This document shows positions 37,126-51,333 of a stretch of 64,000 bases of DNA, one piece after another; positions within the stretch are counted from its first letter, which is position 1; each line of letters starts with the position of its first letter. This DNA is from Monosporascus cannonballus. Its lineage: Eukaryota > Ascomycota > Sordariomycetes > Xylariales. The notes beneath the pieces are model-generated. The model had not been told where the DNA came from. It saw nothing but the letters and a program-made list of their open reading frames with translations, and did not search any database. A program made the translations under genes and the position numbers. The stretch covers positions 124,001 to 188,000 of the forward strand of contig QJNS01000109.1 of NCBI GenBank assembly GCA_004154925.1, read 5' to 3'.

Positions 37126-38521
37126 CAGTCGGGGTGCAAAAGTCTCGGTTTAGTCTCCACACCCCATATTTCCAACTACCATCTTCACAACTTCACTTAT
37201 ACGTTTTTTTACCAACTCTTAATAAAATTGTTAGCGATTTTAATTACTTATAAATAAATAAATTGCGCATACGCTAAATTACTTTAATATTTCAGATTTT
37301 AGCTCTAATTTATATTTATAATTCTAATCCGCTTTAATATATTATTTATTAAATTATTTAATATATTTTTTACGAACTTTTCTCATCTAATAATTATAAT
37401 AACAATAAGTAAATCTAATACTTTTTACGTATTGCCGAAAAACCTAAGTTTCGGTTTCTTTTTTTAAATGCGTTTCTTTAATAATTTCTATATATTTTCG
37501 ATAAGGTTTAAATCGTACAAATATAAGAATTACTTTAGCATTTCGACGTCCTGCCTTTAAAACCATTTTTTCACGATTCGAACGGTATAAACGAAAGCAT
37601 TATTTTGCATAAAGATAAAATCGTTATCGAAATATTTAAAGAAATATTTGTTAAGGTAATTATAATAAACGCGGCCGGTTATTCCGCCTCGGGCGGCCTC
37701 GGGGTCCCCATTAAGGGCTATTAGGAAGATTCGTTTTCTATACCGGATACCACCTTAAAATATTTACGTTTGGCCAGTTTTTTTATATCGGGACAATATA
37801 TATTTAAGTAATAAACGAAATCTTTTTATTTAAAAAAACGGTTAATAATTAGCGTAATAATTAAAGTAAGAAAAAATAATATGTTAAAAACTTTTTCGGC
37901 GAAAAACCTATTACGCCCATTTATCGCAATTACGGTCTATATTCGTTTCGTTACTAAATAAAATTTTTCGTTATTATTCGAAAAGCTTATTGCAATATTC
38001 CATAACTTAAGAAAACCTTTATTTCGCATATTACGGAATTAAAAACGGCCATTAAAATACGTATTAATATATTATCCCCTTTCGGCGAAATTACCGTATT
38101 AGATTTTACCTAAAAATGTATAAATAATATAATTCGGTAAGTTTAACGATAAATATAAAAGAATTAAAATTAATAAATCGCCATAAATATTTTTTATAAA
38201 CCGGCCGAAATTTATATAGGCAATCCGAACGTTGCAAAAATTAGGCTAAATTTTAACGCGTATAACGATTATAAACGCCCCAAACGGTAATAAGAAATAT
38301 TTCGTATTTTTTCGTAATTTCGGTAAAGCCGTCGCCTAAATCTTTTTCGGACTTCCGTTTCGTTCTCGTATAAGGTAACCATTCTTTTCGCGAAACAATT
38401 GAACCCAAATTAGATTGTTTACTTATGATTAAAGTATAAAGGGTGTTGGCGTTAAAATGGAAAAAATACGCGTTTTTGTGGAGCGTGCAGAAATTTACGG
38501 AGACTTTTGCACCCCCACTGT
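37126..38521 (-). mobile_element. Tc1/mariner (impala-like) DNA transposon
   Basis: A 1,396-bp element with inverted ends CAGTCGGGGTGCAAAAGTC and, at the other end, the complement of CAGTGGGGGTGCAAAAGTC. The ends resemble those of fungal impala elements, from memory. The right flank starts with TA, but the left flank does not show a clean TA. A decayed DD34E-type transposase is read on the minus strand. It sits in the 3' LTR of F. Confidence 0.88.
37300..38430 (-). pseudogene. Decayed Tc1/mariner transposase
   Basis: The minus strand contains FMQNNAFVYTVRIVKKWF at about 37560-37613, corresponding to the Tc1 block FMQDNAPxHxA in which the second catalytic Asp is now Asn. It is followed by DLNLIENI at 37489-37519 (DLNPIENIW; the catalytic Glu is kept and the Trp is a stop). 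ITGRVYYNYL precedes the first block. The reading frame is interrupted by RIP stops and the protein would be inactive. Limits are approximate. Confidence 0.85.
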
Positions 38522-38737
38522 AGATATCGTAACTGGTTACGTTTCGTAATATTAAAAATATTTTATATAACGAATTATTATTATAAAAAATTATTATTTA
38601 AGTTATAGAATTAATATATATATATATTTTGCATAAATTATTTAGTTTTGAATTAAATATTAAAGTAATTATAATTTCACTTTTATTATATATAATTAGT
38701 TTTTATAGATTTATTTGAATTTTGTTATTAAAAGAAA
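38522..38737 (-). repeat. F 3' LTR, segment 2
   Basis: Continues the LTR after the Tc1-like element (GTTACGTTTCGTAATATTAA aligns with the E LTR) up to the insertion point of element C. Confidence 0.7.
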
Positions 38738-38924
38738 TGTAAAAGGCTTTACCTAAGCGGTCTGTAATTAATTGATAATAAAAGTTTATTTTTTAGCTAA
38801 AAAGAAAAAAAAGGGAAGATGAAAATATAGTTATATATGTTCGCATATAAGGCGTTGCGCTAGTACTACTTGGTACCGGCGTTAGCCGGTGCTCCATAAT
38901 AAAGCTTTATATAGCCTTATTACA
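38738..38924 (-). repeat. 3' LTR of C (187 bp)
   Basis: Starts TGTAAAAGGC and ends CCTTATTACA. It contains GGCGTTGCGC and CCGGTGCTCCATAAT, shared with the right LTR. Confidence 0.92.
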
Positions 38925-39299
38925 CTACTTCCTATTTTTTTAAAAAAGGGTTAATTTATTGCCGGATTAATAATTACGTTAATTTTTAGCTTTTAATTAG
39001 TCCGAAATTCAGAAATTTGTCGATTTCCGAATTAGGCTCAGTTTAAGTAGTTAATTGTGGGCTAATTATGCGTTAAATAAATTTATATATAAAAATGCAT
39101 TTACATTTTCATTTATTTTAATTTATTTTTATTATAATAATTTAATTCGATAAATTAATTTTTATTAATATTTATAATAGTATTTTTGTGCGTTATTCTG
39201 TAACGGCTTAAAAGTTAATTAATACGTTATAATGCCGTAAAAGTACATTGTAAAAAGGACGTTTTTACGGTTTTGAACTTTTTTAGTAAGTCGGAATCT

Positions 39300-40225
39300 G
39301 CCAAAACTTTTCGTATATTGCATATTTACGTTGCTTTGGACGAATATCCCGTCCGTATTCGCGATATGTCCTGTTTTATTTATGTAATTCGTTTTGCCGA
39401 AAACCCGGACGCGTTTTCTTTAAATTAATAAAGTATATAATTTACTTATACGTTATTTATTTATTATTCCTATAACTTTTATTATTATCAGCAAAAAGAA
39501 TGTCCGTTATTAAATTTACGTTAATTATAACTATAAATATTTTAAAATAAGTACTTTTTTGTTTTTGCTGGTATGCTTTTTTAATGTGGTTTCCATACAG
39601 TGCGCGGATATTCCCGAATTTCGTTAAGTAATTAATGCGTTTTACAAAGTTATTTTTAATTACTATTACCGAAACCCTAGTAAATTTATTTTCTTTACGT
39701 TTTTTTTATATTGCTTTTTCGCCGTTAACCTTAATTTAACGGTTATCCATATTTAAGAAAAAGCGGATACCGAAACCTTATATTTACGTTTTAAGTTTTT
39801 GTACGTCGTTCGTTTTAAAATAAATATATGCCCTTAATTCCTGGATTTTACGGTATTTATATATAAATTAAGTTATTAATTTTATTGAGTTTTCCGCTTA
39901 ACGTAATAAATAACGTATTAAATATAAGAATAATAAATTCCGTTTTGTAAAATGTTTTATAATACTCCAGTATTTTTTTTATATTGTTTATTAATTTGTG
40001 TTATAGGTTAAATTAATATCCGTTAATAATCGTATTATTAACCTTTTCGAAAATTTCGTAACCGTAATTTAAACTGTTATAGAAAAATTTGCGGTTTTGT
40101 CGGAATTTAATATAGATAAGGCCGAATAATTACGCGTTTTAAATGCGTAATTTTTGCGTAATATTAACGTTACAAATTCGTAAGGTAAATCGTTAAATGT
40201 ATAAATTTATAAAAATAATTAAATA
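39300..40225 (+). pseudogene. Possible antisense accessory frame of C
   Basis: Opposite pol, next to the 3' LTR, one frame at about 39320-39420 reads VALDEYPVRIRDMSCFIYV, with one Cys and candidate Tyr-for-Cys positions. A second frame at about 40040-40200 reads NLFENFVTVI, a stop, then TVIEKFAVLSEFNIDKAE and LRVLNA with stops only at likely Gln positions. The frames differ, so an indel or intron is required. The position matches the accessory frame of A, B and E. Moderate to low confidence. Confidence 0.4.
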
Positions 40226-40299
40226 ATTTCGTAGCCGATGTATTATTTTTATAATCTTTAATTTTTTCTTAATATACTTTATTCGTAAATAACGAAAAC

Positions 40300-43200
40300 C
40301 TTATTTTAGTATGTATGTATAAATTATATAAAGTTATTTTTAAATGGCTTTTTTAAGTTTTTTATATTATTTATGCGTTATCCGGCCGGTATTTTTAGGC
40401 TGGACTTTTATCCGTCCGTTTTCGAGTAGTACGTCGGATTTAAAGTGCGTTATTAATGCCTATATTGACGTATTTTTCTTTTCGAATTATTATAAAGCTA
40501 TTATATTTGCAAATTTTTAAACGGTTTTTAAATCGGTTTTAGGTAACCTCATTATTTTATCTGGATTTAACGTTTAAAACCTTTTCTTATTTTTTTTTAA
40601 TTCGGGCTTACAAAATACTTTCGATTTTAAATTCCAGTTCGTTGTTTTTTTAAGGATAATAAAACAAGGTTATATATATATGTTAATCTGGGATGGTAAA
40701 AGGTTGTAATTTATATACTTTAATAAATTAATATAATAATGGTTATGGAGTTTTTTAAATACATTCCATTTAATAATGTAAATATTAATTATTTTAATTA
40801 TTTAATATTTGGCTTAACGTTATCTTAGTTTTTTCGACCGCCAGAAAATAGCGATATACTTTAAAAATAATTAGATTTTATTGTTAATTTCGTATTTTTC
40901 GGCAGAAAAACGACGTTTATTTGTTTTTTTCTTCTGGGTTTGCTAGGTCGCCGTTATTATAACTTAAGCGAATTCCGTATTTTCTGGCGATTTCCTAACG
41001 AAATTTTCTATTTTTATGTATAAGTCCTTTTTGGTTGCCGAATTATTTTTTATTTAAAGAGTCGGATTAACGTAATATTCGTAAAATAAGAGAAAAAGTT
41101 TTATCAAGATTATATTTCGGTTATTAATTGCGAATATCGCTTTCGAGAAAAACTTATTTTATTTTTATTACGAATATATTACGAAAATTCGTAAATAAAT
41201 TAATATTTCTTAATTAACTTTTTCCGTAATATTATTAGTTTCTGGGTGGTATACGGTAAAATAACGTTATTATATCTTTATTAATTCGTAAAATTTAGTG
41301 CAGAATTTCTTTTTTCAATTAGTTCTTTTATTATTTATAATAATATTAAGGAAAGTATTAAATATTTTTGCCTATATTTTTGCGTTTTTCTTATATATTG
41401 CTTTTAGGATTATTATTTTAAATAATTGATTTATTATAATTATTTAAAAAATATGGTTTATATTTAAAAACGACTAATAAGTTAATTATAAAACCGATCT
41501 ATAATTTGCTATAAAATTGTTTGGGAACCGGAAATAGTTTTAACAATTTCTTTTTATATTTTATATATTTTTATAACCGTATATATCGTAATTGTTGCAG
41601 AATTGTTTCATTCTATAATATATACCTGGTTAAAAATTTTTTTTCGAAAATACCGTTATTATAACCTTTTTTCCTAGGTAGCTTATTATGTTAAAATCGT
41701 AGGTATTTTATATTAAGGTTATTTGAAGCAGTTTTTAATTTACAACTTAAAAATATTTCCGAAATTAAAAAAAGTTTTTAATATTTAAAATATATTCCAT
41801 TATCGATATTAATAATTTTCATTCCGTAAAAACATTATTTTTTTTATAATAGCGTTAATAATATAATTATAACTTTTATTATATTTTAATATTGCGTCCC
41901 AAAGTTTTTGAAGAATTTTATAATATTAAAATATTTATATTTTTCGAAATAAATTATTATTTTTAAGTTTAATATTATTAATTATTACCGTATTTTCGGC
42001 GTATTTCTAACGTTTCGTATGTACTATAAGTAATTATTTATTTTTTATTAACTGAAACTTTCGTACGGCTTTCCGGTTATTGTTTTTTTCTGTAAATCTA
42101 TTTTATTTTTTGCGCAAAAATATATCGGCCTTAATATTTAAGCGGCCGGCGTAAAATTCAAAGTAAAAATTAAAACGGGATAATTTCCTTCATTACTTTA
42201 TTTAACCTTTATTTAAATTTTTAATAATTATACAATGGTTTAGATTTTTGTAATTCATAATAATTTTAAATGGGGTTATTACGTTATATAATTTTATATT
42301 TTACGTTTTTAAGTAGTTGTTTATTATTTGGAATTCTTGATTATAAATTGCGTAATTACTGTCAATAAGGTTTAATTTTTTAAAATAATAAGTAATCGGA
42401 TATAATAATTTTAATTTATTAATTTGGACTAAGTAATTTTTATATATCATTTTTAAATAATTTGCTTTTAATACTGTAGGTTTTTCGGGATTTTATTATG
42501 TTAAAAGCGGTTCGGTTATAAAAACGTTTTTAACATATTTAAACGTTATTTTTTTTCTTTAGCGGAATAAGGTTTTTTTCCGAGTTAAAGTTTTTAACGG
42601 TACCGATATATCCGCGTAATGGGTTATGAAATTGCGGTAAAAATTTGCGAACCTTAAGAAGTTTCGGATTTTTTTAAACGTTTTGGGAGTTTTTTACTTT
42701 TTGATTTTGCGTAATTTCTTAAGATTTATTCGTATCTTTTTTCCGGCATCTATAATAAATCTAAAATATTTCGTTGTTTTTACGACGAATTCATATTTGA
42801 AAATATTTAAATTTAAACCCGTTTTTTGTAAGCGGCTTAGGATTTTTATTTTTTATTTTTTATATATGATTTTCTTTAGATCCGGAGGTAAAAATAAGGA
42901 TGTTATTTATATATATTAAGTAAAAAACGTCGAGGTATTCCTTTAGAATCTCGTTAACGTATTGCTGAAAGGTTGCGGGAACCTCGTATAAGCCGAACGG
43001 TATTATTAATTATTTATATAAGCCGAAACGTATTTAAAATCCCGTTTTTTATTGGTTTTTTTTAATCCTGATTTTATGGAACGTTATTTGGGCGTTTACT
43101 TTCGTAAATTACTTAACGTAAAAAAATGACCTTAGAGTTTCTGAAATAAAGGGTAAAAGGTAACGGTTTTTTTGGTTATTATATTTAATGTCCGATAATT

Positions 43201-45400
43201 ACAGTAAAAACGTAGCTTTTTTCCGGGTTTTTTTTACAAATAAGACCAGAACCTTTATGTGCGAATTGTTTACGCGGATATACCTTTTATTTAAAAGTTC
43301 AGTTAAGGTTTTTTTTAAGGTTAATAATTTTTCTTTAGTTATATTATATAAGGGCCCTTATAGTATTGGCATTTTTTTCTCTGTTTTGTTTTTACGTAAT
43401 AGAATTGTATAGTTTATTCCGAGACGGGGTGGGAGTAAAGTGCCGCTTAATTTTTTGCCGAATAATTTCCGAAATGTTTTTAACTTAAGCGGAAATTTTT
43501 GTTGATTTTTATTTTTTTAAGCGCTAACGGCTTATTAGTATCGGCCAAAATAAATAAAAATAATTAAATTTTTTGTTTGGTCTTTTTAATCTTTTAATTT
43601 TCCGAAATTCCGTTTTAAAGGTGGTAATTAAAATTTTTTCGTTTCTTAAATTATTCGTACGTTATTTCTTTAGGTTTTATATTTTTTTGTAAACCTTTAT
43701 ACTATTTATTGCGTTTATTGTTAAAAGGTGTTTTTGTGTTATATATATAACGTCATAACGTTTTATTTAAAGTTTTTTCAAATTTAAAAAGTAATTAAAA
43801 TTATTAATAATATATGCGAATATTTTGGTTTTGAAACCGTTAATGTTTATCCTTATATATATTATTTCCTTAGTATTTTTTCGCCGTCGTCGGCTTTTTT
43901 TCGAATTTCTTTTAATTCTTATAATTTTATTAAAATACGTGGTAACCGTAAGTATTTTACGAACGTTTCGTTTATTGCAGTAAAATATGTATATTTTTGA
44001 TTTATAACAAGTTTTATAAATTCTTTTAATTAATGCATATATCGATAATAAGTAAAATGCCGTCTATATTTTACTTTACGATTTTTATTTCGGCCTAAGT
44101 TGTTTTTCGTTTTTAAACGCGCTGATATTTAGGAATGTTTTTTTCGTTTTCAAATTTCGATTTTTCGTTTTTATACGTTTTTAACGAATTAATTTTTTGT
44201 TGCGGTTTTTTTATTGGTAAAAACGGGTAACGGTTCGTTTTGTAATTAAGATATTTATAATGTAAGTAAAGGCCTTTCGCTTTATAAGCGTTTTATTTTT
44301 CTTAAATTACTTATTGCATATATTATTTTAGCGTTAAGAATAAAATTTGGGGTCCTTATTTTTACCGTCCTACTGCCGAAATACCCGTTATATTTATGTT
44401 ATTATTTAAGTTATTTCTTATTTGGTTATTATCGCTTAATTAGGTTATTAGGAAATTATTTGGTTTTTCTTTTGTGGTATTATTCTTTTAAGGCGTTCGG
44501 TAATTTTTATTATCTTATTTATTTATACTTTATAATTTTTAAAAAGGTTTATTAGAATTAAAACTTAGGTAAATGTTTTATTTAATATTTCTTTTAAAAA
44601 TATAAATTTTGTTTCTATTAATTAAGTAATTTTTTCCGCGTTTACTAATGTTTTTTTGAATAAGGGATAAAATAACGAAACTTGCGCGTTATTAAATTAT
44701 TTTAAGTGTCGAAAATATTCGGCTTTTTTTTGTGCCGATTATTATATTATTTATATAATATCTGAAAAAGATTAACGAGATTATAAATATTATTTAGGTT
44801 TCCGGTAATGTAATAAATAATAACTATATATTTTATATTAATTTCGAGCTTTTCGTATATGGCCTAAAATGACTTACGAATTCCTTTTATTAAAATAACG
44901 TTTATCTTAAGTTTATAAATTATGGATACGTATTATCCGGGGAATTTCCTTTTGTCCCGTTGAATTTCTCCGGCCAGGGTAGTAGCTTCTGCTTAGTTCC
45001 TGTTATTACTTCGGTCGTTCGAACCGTTTTTACGGAATGGCCTAATTACGTTTCCGATCGTTATTAAATCGAGAAAAGGTTGGTATTCGTAAGGGTTATT
45101 GCGTTCCAAATTTGCAATTAAGTAATAAGTTTTTGTTAAGTAATTAGGTTATTTTTAAAATATTCGGCCGTTTATATTAATTTTTTATTTGTTTTATATT
45201 ACGTTTTTATATGCTTACGGAATTAGGCCATTTGTTTTCGTTTTTTTCGAATTAATAGCTTATTTGTTATTTTATAGCCATTATCGAGCTTATTAAGGTT
45301 TTTGTTATAATGTTAAATATTTTCTGTAACTTTAGGTTTATAAGGGCCTTTTATTAAGCCCTTTAAAAAACGTTCGAAAAATTTAATATTTAATTTTAAG
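40300..45400 (-). pseudogene. gag-pol: Decayed gag-pol of C
   Basis: The minus strand at about 42900-43030 reads PFGLYEVPATFQQYVNEIL, then KEYLDVF and YINNILIFTSGSKE. This is the gypsy RT block around YxDD, with both Asp codons RIPped to Asn. The start of the RNase H region follows near 42600 (PLKTLT). Integrase should lie at 40300-42300 and gag at 43500-45400, but I could not mark their motifs with confidence. The 78- and 74-codon plus-strand frames at 42683 and 43188 are shadows of this. Confidence 0.82.
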
Positions 45401-45436
45401 TATTTCTTGCTTTATTAAATAATATGCTAAAAAATA

Positions 45437-45624
45437 TATATAAGGGTTTATTTAAGCGGTTTGTAATTAATTACTAATAAAAATTTATTTTTTAGCCAAA
45501 GAGAAAAAAAAGAGAAAATAAAAATACAGTTTTATATGTTTGCATATAAGGCGCTGCGCTAATGCTGCTTGGTATCGGCGTTTGTCCGGTGCTCCATAAT
45601 AGGGCTCTATACAGCCCCATTACA
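45437..45624 (-). repeat. 5' LTR of C (188 bp)
   Basis: Starts TATATAAGGG and ends GCCCCATTACA. It is the partner of 38738-38924. Confidence 0.92.
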
Positions 45625-45698
45625 AAAGATTTAAATTACGTAATCCTTTCGTATAAGTTCGACCGTTTTTACGACCAGTTTTAGCCTAGGTCGTAATA
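45625..45698 (-). repeat. F 3' LTR, segment 3
   Basis: Aligns with the end of the F 5' LTR (ACGTAATC, then CGACCGT-like text) and ends TCGTAATA. It is followed by CTTTTTTT, the polypurine tract relic on the minus strand. Confidence 0.72.
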
Positions 45699-45699
45699 C

Positions 45700-46420
45700 G
45701 ATTTCTTTTTTTAAGGATTTTTGCTTTTAAAAATTTATTCTTAATAAGTTTTAATTTATTATAGCAGGTCGTATTACTAATTATAATTCTCGGATTTGTT
45801 GTAATTGAAAAGAAATATAAAACTTTTAGTTATTTGTATTATTAAATTTAATTTTCAAGAAAATGTTATATATACCATATTTTAAAAATAATATTAAATA
45901 TTAATAAATTAACAGAATTGGTCGCTATAACGAATATATTAAGAATTATTGTAGTTTTAAAGTTTTTGGCGTTCCGACTAATTTTTTACGTCGTATAAAA
46001 AAGAAAAAAATCATTTAAATAGGGAAAAAACCGTTGTCGAAAAATGCATTTGCGATTTTAGTAAAAACAAAAGCATTTAACGCATACATAACGTGATATT
46101 AACAAAATTATTAGTGGTTTTTTTCATTTACGTCTTTAAAAAAACTTTTTACGATAACGGTGTTAAAATTATTAATCGCAATTTTTAATCGATAAATAAA
46201 TTAAAAAAATAAAAACATTATAAAAGTCGAAGTTATTACGATCGTATTTTTCGTTGTCCTTTTTAACTGGTTTATTTTGGAAAACCTCAATTAAGGAGCT
46301 TTTACTAAAGATCTCGGCGTTGTTAATAAAAATTCTTTACCAGGCGTTAGGTATTTATAAGATTTTTTATAGATTTCTAGATATTTCCGAAATTCTAATA
46401 AATTCTTTTATTTAATTAGG
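45700..46420 (+). pseudogene. Remnant of the antisense accessory frame of F
   Basis: At about 46260-46350 the plus strand reads FNWFILENLN, a stop, GAFTKDLGVVNKNSLPGV. This parallels FDWSNLEFTD and GTFGHTDFGVINENF in element E. The Cys cluster is no longer recognisable. Confidence 0.5.
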
Positions 46421-49400
46421 TACTGAATAGATCCGTTCTTTTATATGTTAACAATTCTTTTTATTTTGTACGTAACTTCGTTTTTCATTTTTATATTACT
46501 TCGATTTGTATATATTTTAATAATATCAGTTGTTAACTTAAATAAAGAAATATAAAAAATTAGATAAAATTTAATTTTAGATAAAGGCTTTAATTACGAA
46601 ATATCTTTCAACAATATCGTAATAACTCTATATATATCTATATATTTAAAATTAAAAGGTTTAAAAATCTTGTTTAATTATTCTTTATAAAAAAGTAATA
46701 GATGTTTTCTGTTTAAAAGCATATTTTTTAACTTGTTTATTTATAATATATATTTATTTTATTACTTATAAATTTTAATTTCCAATTTAATTTTTATGAA
46801 AAATCTTGAAAATGCTTTATATATTAATATTAGACATGAAATTCAAATTGGCGTTAATTAAAAATATGTAACTATTGTTGTAATAATTGGTATTATATAA
46901 TAATATAGTAATTAATATAATATTTGACATAGGTTTTTAATATTCGATTTACCTCGCTTATGTATTCGTTAATTTGATACTTAAATATATTAAATAATTT
47001 AACATTTGCGGCCAATTATATTATGAGGTTTCGTTAAAATTTAAAGATTAACGAAATTCCTTTTTCGCAAATAATTTAGTATAATATCAATAAATATGGA
47101 AAGTATTTTTAATATATATATATATTATTCATTATGTAATAAAATTTCCTTGATTAGATAAATGAGAAGAAAACTTTCTAAATTTATCAGTGATTACGAA
47201 AATATTATCTTAATATATTTTTTTAATTAGCTTTTTAAATAAAGAAAATTTGGTAACAAAATCTATAATAACCGAATTATATGGTTTCTTTAACACTGGC
47301 AATAATTATAAATTTTCGTAAATTTATATTGCAATATTCTAGCTTTAATATAAAAATAATAAGTAAATTAAAATTGTTTTAAGATTTTTTAAATCTGCAA
47401 ATACTTATATAATTAATATTTAAATAATTAACAATTATATATATTATTTATTAAATTTATTTAATATGTTTTTAAACTTTTTAATGTATATATCTTTTAA
47501 TTTTTAATAAATATTCAATATTATTTTAAGCTTTTTAATCTATATCGTACAATATAACCCGTATTATTATAATTTAACATATCTAATTATCTTTTTAATA
47601 TAATATTAAAAATGAGATAATTAGTTTTAAACAACTTTTGGGAAATTTAGTAATTTATTTGAAATATTTTCTATATTATATTTTTAAATCTCTTTTCGAA
47701 ATAATAATCAAATCGAAATTTGTTATCTTTTTATATATAGTAATTATTATTCTGTAAGCCTTTTAATTACATTAAGACCGGTAAAATCTTCATAGTTCGC
47801 CGATATTTTAATTTAATAAAACCGTTATTTAAACAAATATTTAAATTTTCGAAAAGCTCGAATGATAATTATATAATTTTTATTTGGAATAATTTAATTA
47901 AATTTGGTTTTTCTTCTATATATAAAAGAAAAACAATAAAATATAATTTGACATAATTATTTAGATATCCGATTATCACCTCTAATATATCATTCAAAAT
48001 ATCGGTTTTTAATTTAACGAAACGAATTAAATCGTACATAATTAATATTAATTTATTAATGACTATATTTTTAATTTTTTAGGATACTTCTTTTATTTAT
48101 AATATTTTTATAGAAGTTGTAATACAGCTCATTAAAAATAGAGAAATTTCATAAAGTTATAAATAGATTTCATATAATAATTAATAAATGCGAAACATCT
48201 ATATATTTTTTTAAATTATAAATTTCGTTTATTATTTTATAATTGTAACTATAGTCTTAATTTTACTTTTATACATTTCAAACTATTAATATATTTTACA
48301 TATTGTTTTATTTATAAAATTAAATATTTGCATGTTAATCAATACCTTCACGTTTTATAAAATTTGTACCATTTTAAAACCGTATTTTATAAATATCTTT
48401 TTCGTGTTCGAATACATAATAATATTCTCGAAATAATACCGAACAAAAACATTAAAGTATTTTCGTAATATATAATTCATTATTTATTAAAAGTCTAGTA
48501 ATACGTTCGTATATTTTACGAATATAAATAAATATTTAAATAATTTATATTTCGTATTAAAGACTATTTTCTATTCGTATTTCGTTTTTTAACTTTAATA
48601 AAGTTATATTTATTTTTAAAATCAAATATTATACATTACTTCTTTTCGTAAAATCTGTTTTTTATTTTAATAACTAAAAGGATTAATATTTTATTTTTAA
48701 TAATAATATGATGTAGTTATTAATAATGGATTTCATGTCCGAATTAGCTATTTGTCTAAACTATGAAAAATATAAAGTATTTTCTAGATAATATAGAAAG
48801 TCGAATATATCTTTTTTAAAACCGATTTTCTAGACATTTTTTAAAAGTACGTAATTTATTTCCGTTAAAATTATAAATAATCTAAAATTTGATAAATAAA
48901 CTTTTTTAAACAACTATTTTATAATTTTATTCGTTATATTCTATTAATTTCGCATTAAGTTCTCTTTTTAAAAAAATGTCTATACCAAAAATATTTCAAT
49001 ATTGTAATGATTAGTTATCTATTCTTTTAGAATTATTTTTTTATATTTATATTCGTCGTTAATTTGGATTAAGTTTTATTTATCTTTAAACTATTAAACG
49101 AATTTTACTTAATTCATGTTTCTCTTAATTCACAATCCATGTTAATATATCCATAATCTTCTTAATATTACATTATAATGTTAAATAAAACAATATTAAA
49201 CGTAATTTTTTAATATGATTTTGAAATAAAAATTTCGAAATGCTTAATTTCGTATAAAAAATATCCTTTATTATAAAGAAATCTTAATTTTCGTTATACG
49301 TTATAATCTAAAGTTTTAACTTAAATTCTTATAATGATTTATATTAACTTAGAATATTTAATATAATATATGTTTCGCTCAGAATTCTGTAATCCATTAT

Positions 49401-51300
49401 TACTATATAATAATACTTCTAATTCGTATTTTCTAAGTAATAAGGTTAGTAACGGTTTTTTATTATCGCTTTTAAAAACTTCTTTGGAAATTCTTTTTTA
49501 ATCCCTTCAAGTTTTGTTGTTTTATAGATATTTTGTAAATAATATGTTTTAAATTCTTTTTCAAATTTATCAAATTTTATTTGTATTTTTCGTATTATAG
49601 CTTAAGTTATTATATTTGTTATTTTAACGGCGTATTTATCCTTTAAATCATATTAATTCTTTTTAATTGACTAATACTTTTTTTCTTTATAAAAAAATCA
49701 TATTTTTAAATAAAAAAATAATATATTATCAAACGCTTTATAATTCGTCATGTTTAATATAATGCTAAAATAAAATTTTTCCTCTTTCTAAAGCTTATTC
49801 TTTTTCGAATTTGTAACAAAAAATAATTAAAAATAAAAAATTAAAATAGCTTTTTAATAATAGGATTTACGATATTAAAATGCTTTTTTGCGAATTAAGA
49901 ATTATATTAATTATAAAATTTAAAAACTTCTTTTTGCCGATATTATTTTTCTTTCAACTATGTCAATAAAATTATTCGTTTATCGATATTAGTTTATAAA
50001 GGAAAAATTCGAAAATATTCATATTATCCTTTTTTCGTTTTATTATTTTTGGTTTAATTTACAAAAATACATCCTTTACATATATATATATATATACGAT
50101 TCGTTAATAAATAATATTTTAATTGTTATATTTTAAATATATTTGTTATGTATAATATATTATATATATTTTGTTATATCGATTAAAATATCGGAGATAA
50201 ACGTTTTCTATATATTTTTAATAATTGTTTAATTTTTTTTTAAAATATATTATTATTTTCAAACGCTTGTTAAGTTAACCTTTGAAGCTGTATAATTTTC
50301 GTCGAATATTTTATTATAATACCTCTATATTTTATTAAGTATAGGTTATATTAATAATGTTTAAATGATTTTTTTAAAATTATATTTAAGGTATTGTCTT
50401 CATATAAATAATTAGTTAATTAGTGTTTTAAGTTTTTTATAAATGCTTTAATAATATTTTATTTTGCCGTAATTATAATATTTAATCTGGTTTTTATCTC
50501 TATTTTAAACTGTTTCGAATTTTATAAGTTTTAATATTATATTATAAACTATACATAATACATTGCGTATTTTTCCCTTAATTAACCGAATAACCTTTAT
50601 ACCTTAAAATATATTATCTGTTTTATACGGTGTTCGTATAATGAATTATTTATTTAACGACTGCTATAATATACTAATTTAAAGTCTTAAATTTTAAAAG
50701 TTTAATAATATTATTTTTAACGTTATTCTGTAATTTGTTTTATTAAACATATCGATGTAAATTCGTGCCTCTTTATTATTCCATTGTGTTTTACTATAAG
50801 ATTATAAATATCATTACATATTTCAAAATTAATTCTTTTTAACGTAATTATAAAATCTTTTATACCGTAATATATTTTTCGTTAAACCTTTCAAAATTCA
50901 GTTTTAAATTATTTTCGAAATTAATATAATCTAGAAAATCTTTTTAAAAAACATTTTTGTCGATGTTGATATATTATAAATAATATGTTATAGCAATTTA
51001 AATTAATTAAAAACATTTCCAATTACAAAGTCCGTAACAACGAAAATCTTATCCGTCGATTTTTCGAGTGTCTAAAACTTAAAATACATGTTCACCTTAA
51101 TAAAAAAGATTTGGTATATTATTTCTTCATAATAAAGTTTTATAATATTAAAATTCGGCATATTCGTTCGTATTAAATTTAATATAAACTATTGCATTTA
51201 AGCTTTTAATTTGAATATTCTATGTAGGAATGAAGCTTTTATTGAAAAGGTAATTCTTTTTCGTTAATCGACTAATAATTAAAGCAATTATGATTGAAAA
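46420..51300 (-). pseudogene. gag-pol: Decayed gag-pol of F
   Basis: The internal sequence aligns in order with element E. The RT block near 48420-48470 reads RKYFNVFVRYYFENI on the minus strand, against RKYLDIFVVCYLDDI in B, and so carries more changes than RIP alone would give. This copy is probably older than E. No complete domain survives. Confidence 0.65.
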
Positions 51301-51333
51301 TTTAATAATATTATTAAATAAAAACTTATAACA

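Larger units (their letters stand above)
38738..45624 (-). mobile_element. Ty3/gypsy element, family C, nested in F
   Basis: A 6.9-kb element with LTRs of 187 and 188 bp at 38738-38924 and 45437-45624. Pol is on the minus strand. A purine tract (AAAAAATAGGAAGTAG on the minus strand) abuts the left LTR, as expected for a 3' LTR. The bases AAAGA lie close to both outer ends but are offset by two bases on the left, so the target duplication is not proven. The LTRs differ from those of A and E. Confidence 0.88.

Noticed and set aside
42683..43412. Two open plus-strand frames in element C
   Set aside because: They are antisense to the C reverse transcriptase identified by PFGLYEVPATFQQ on the minus strand.
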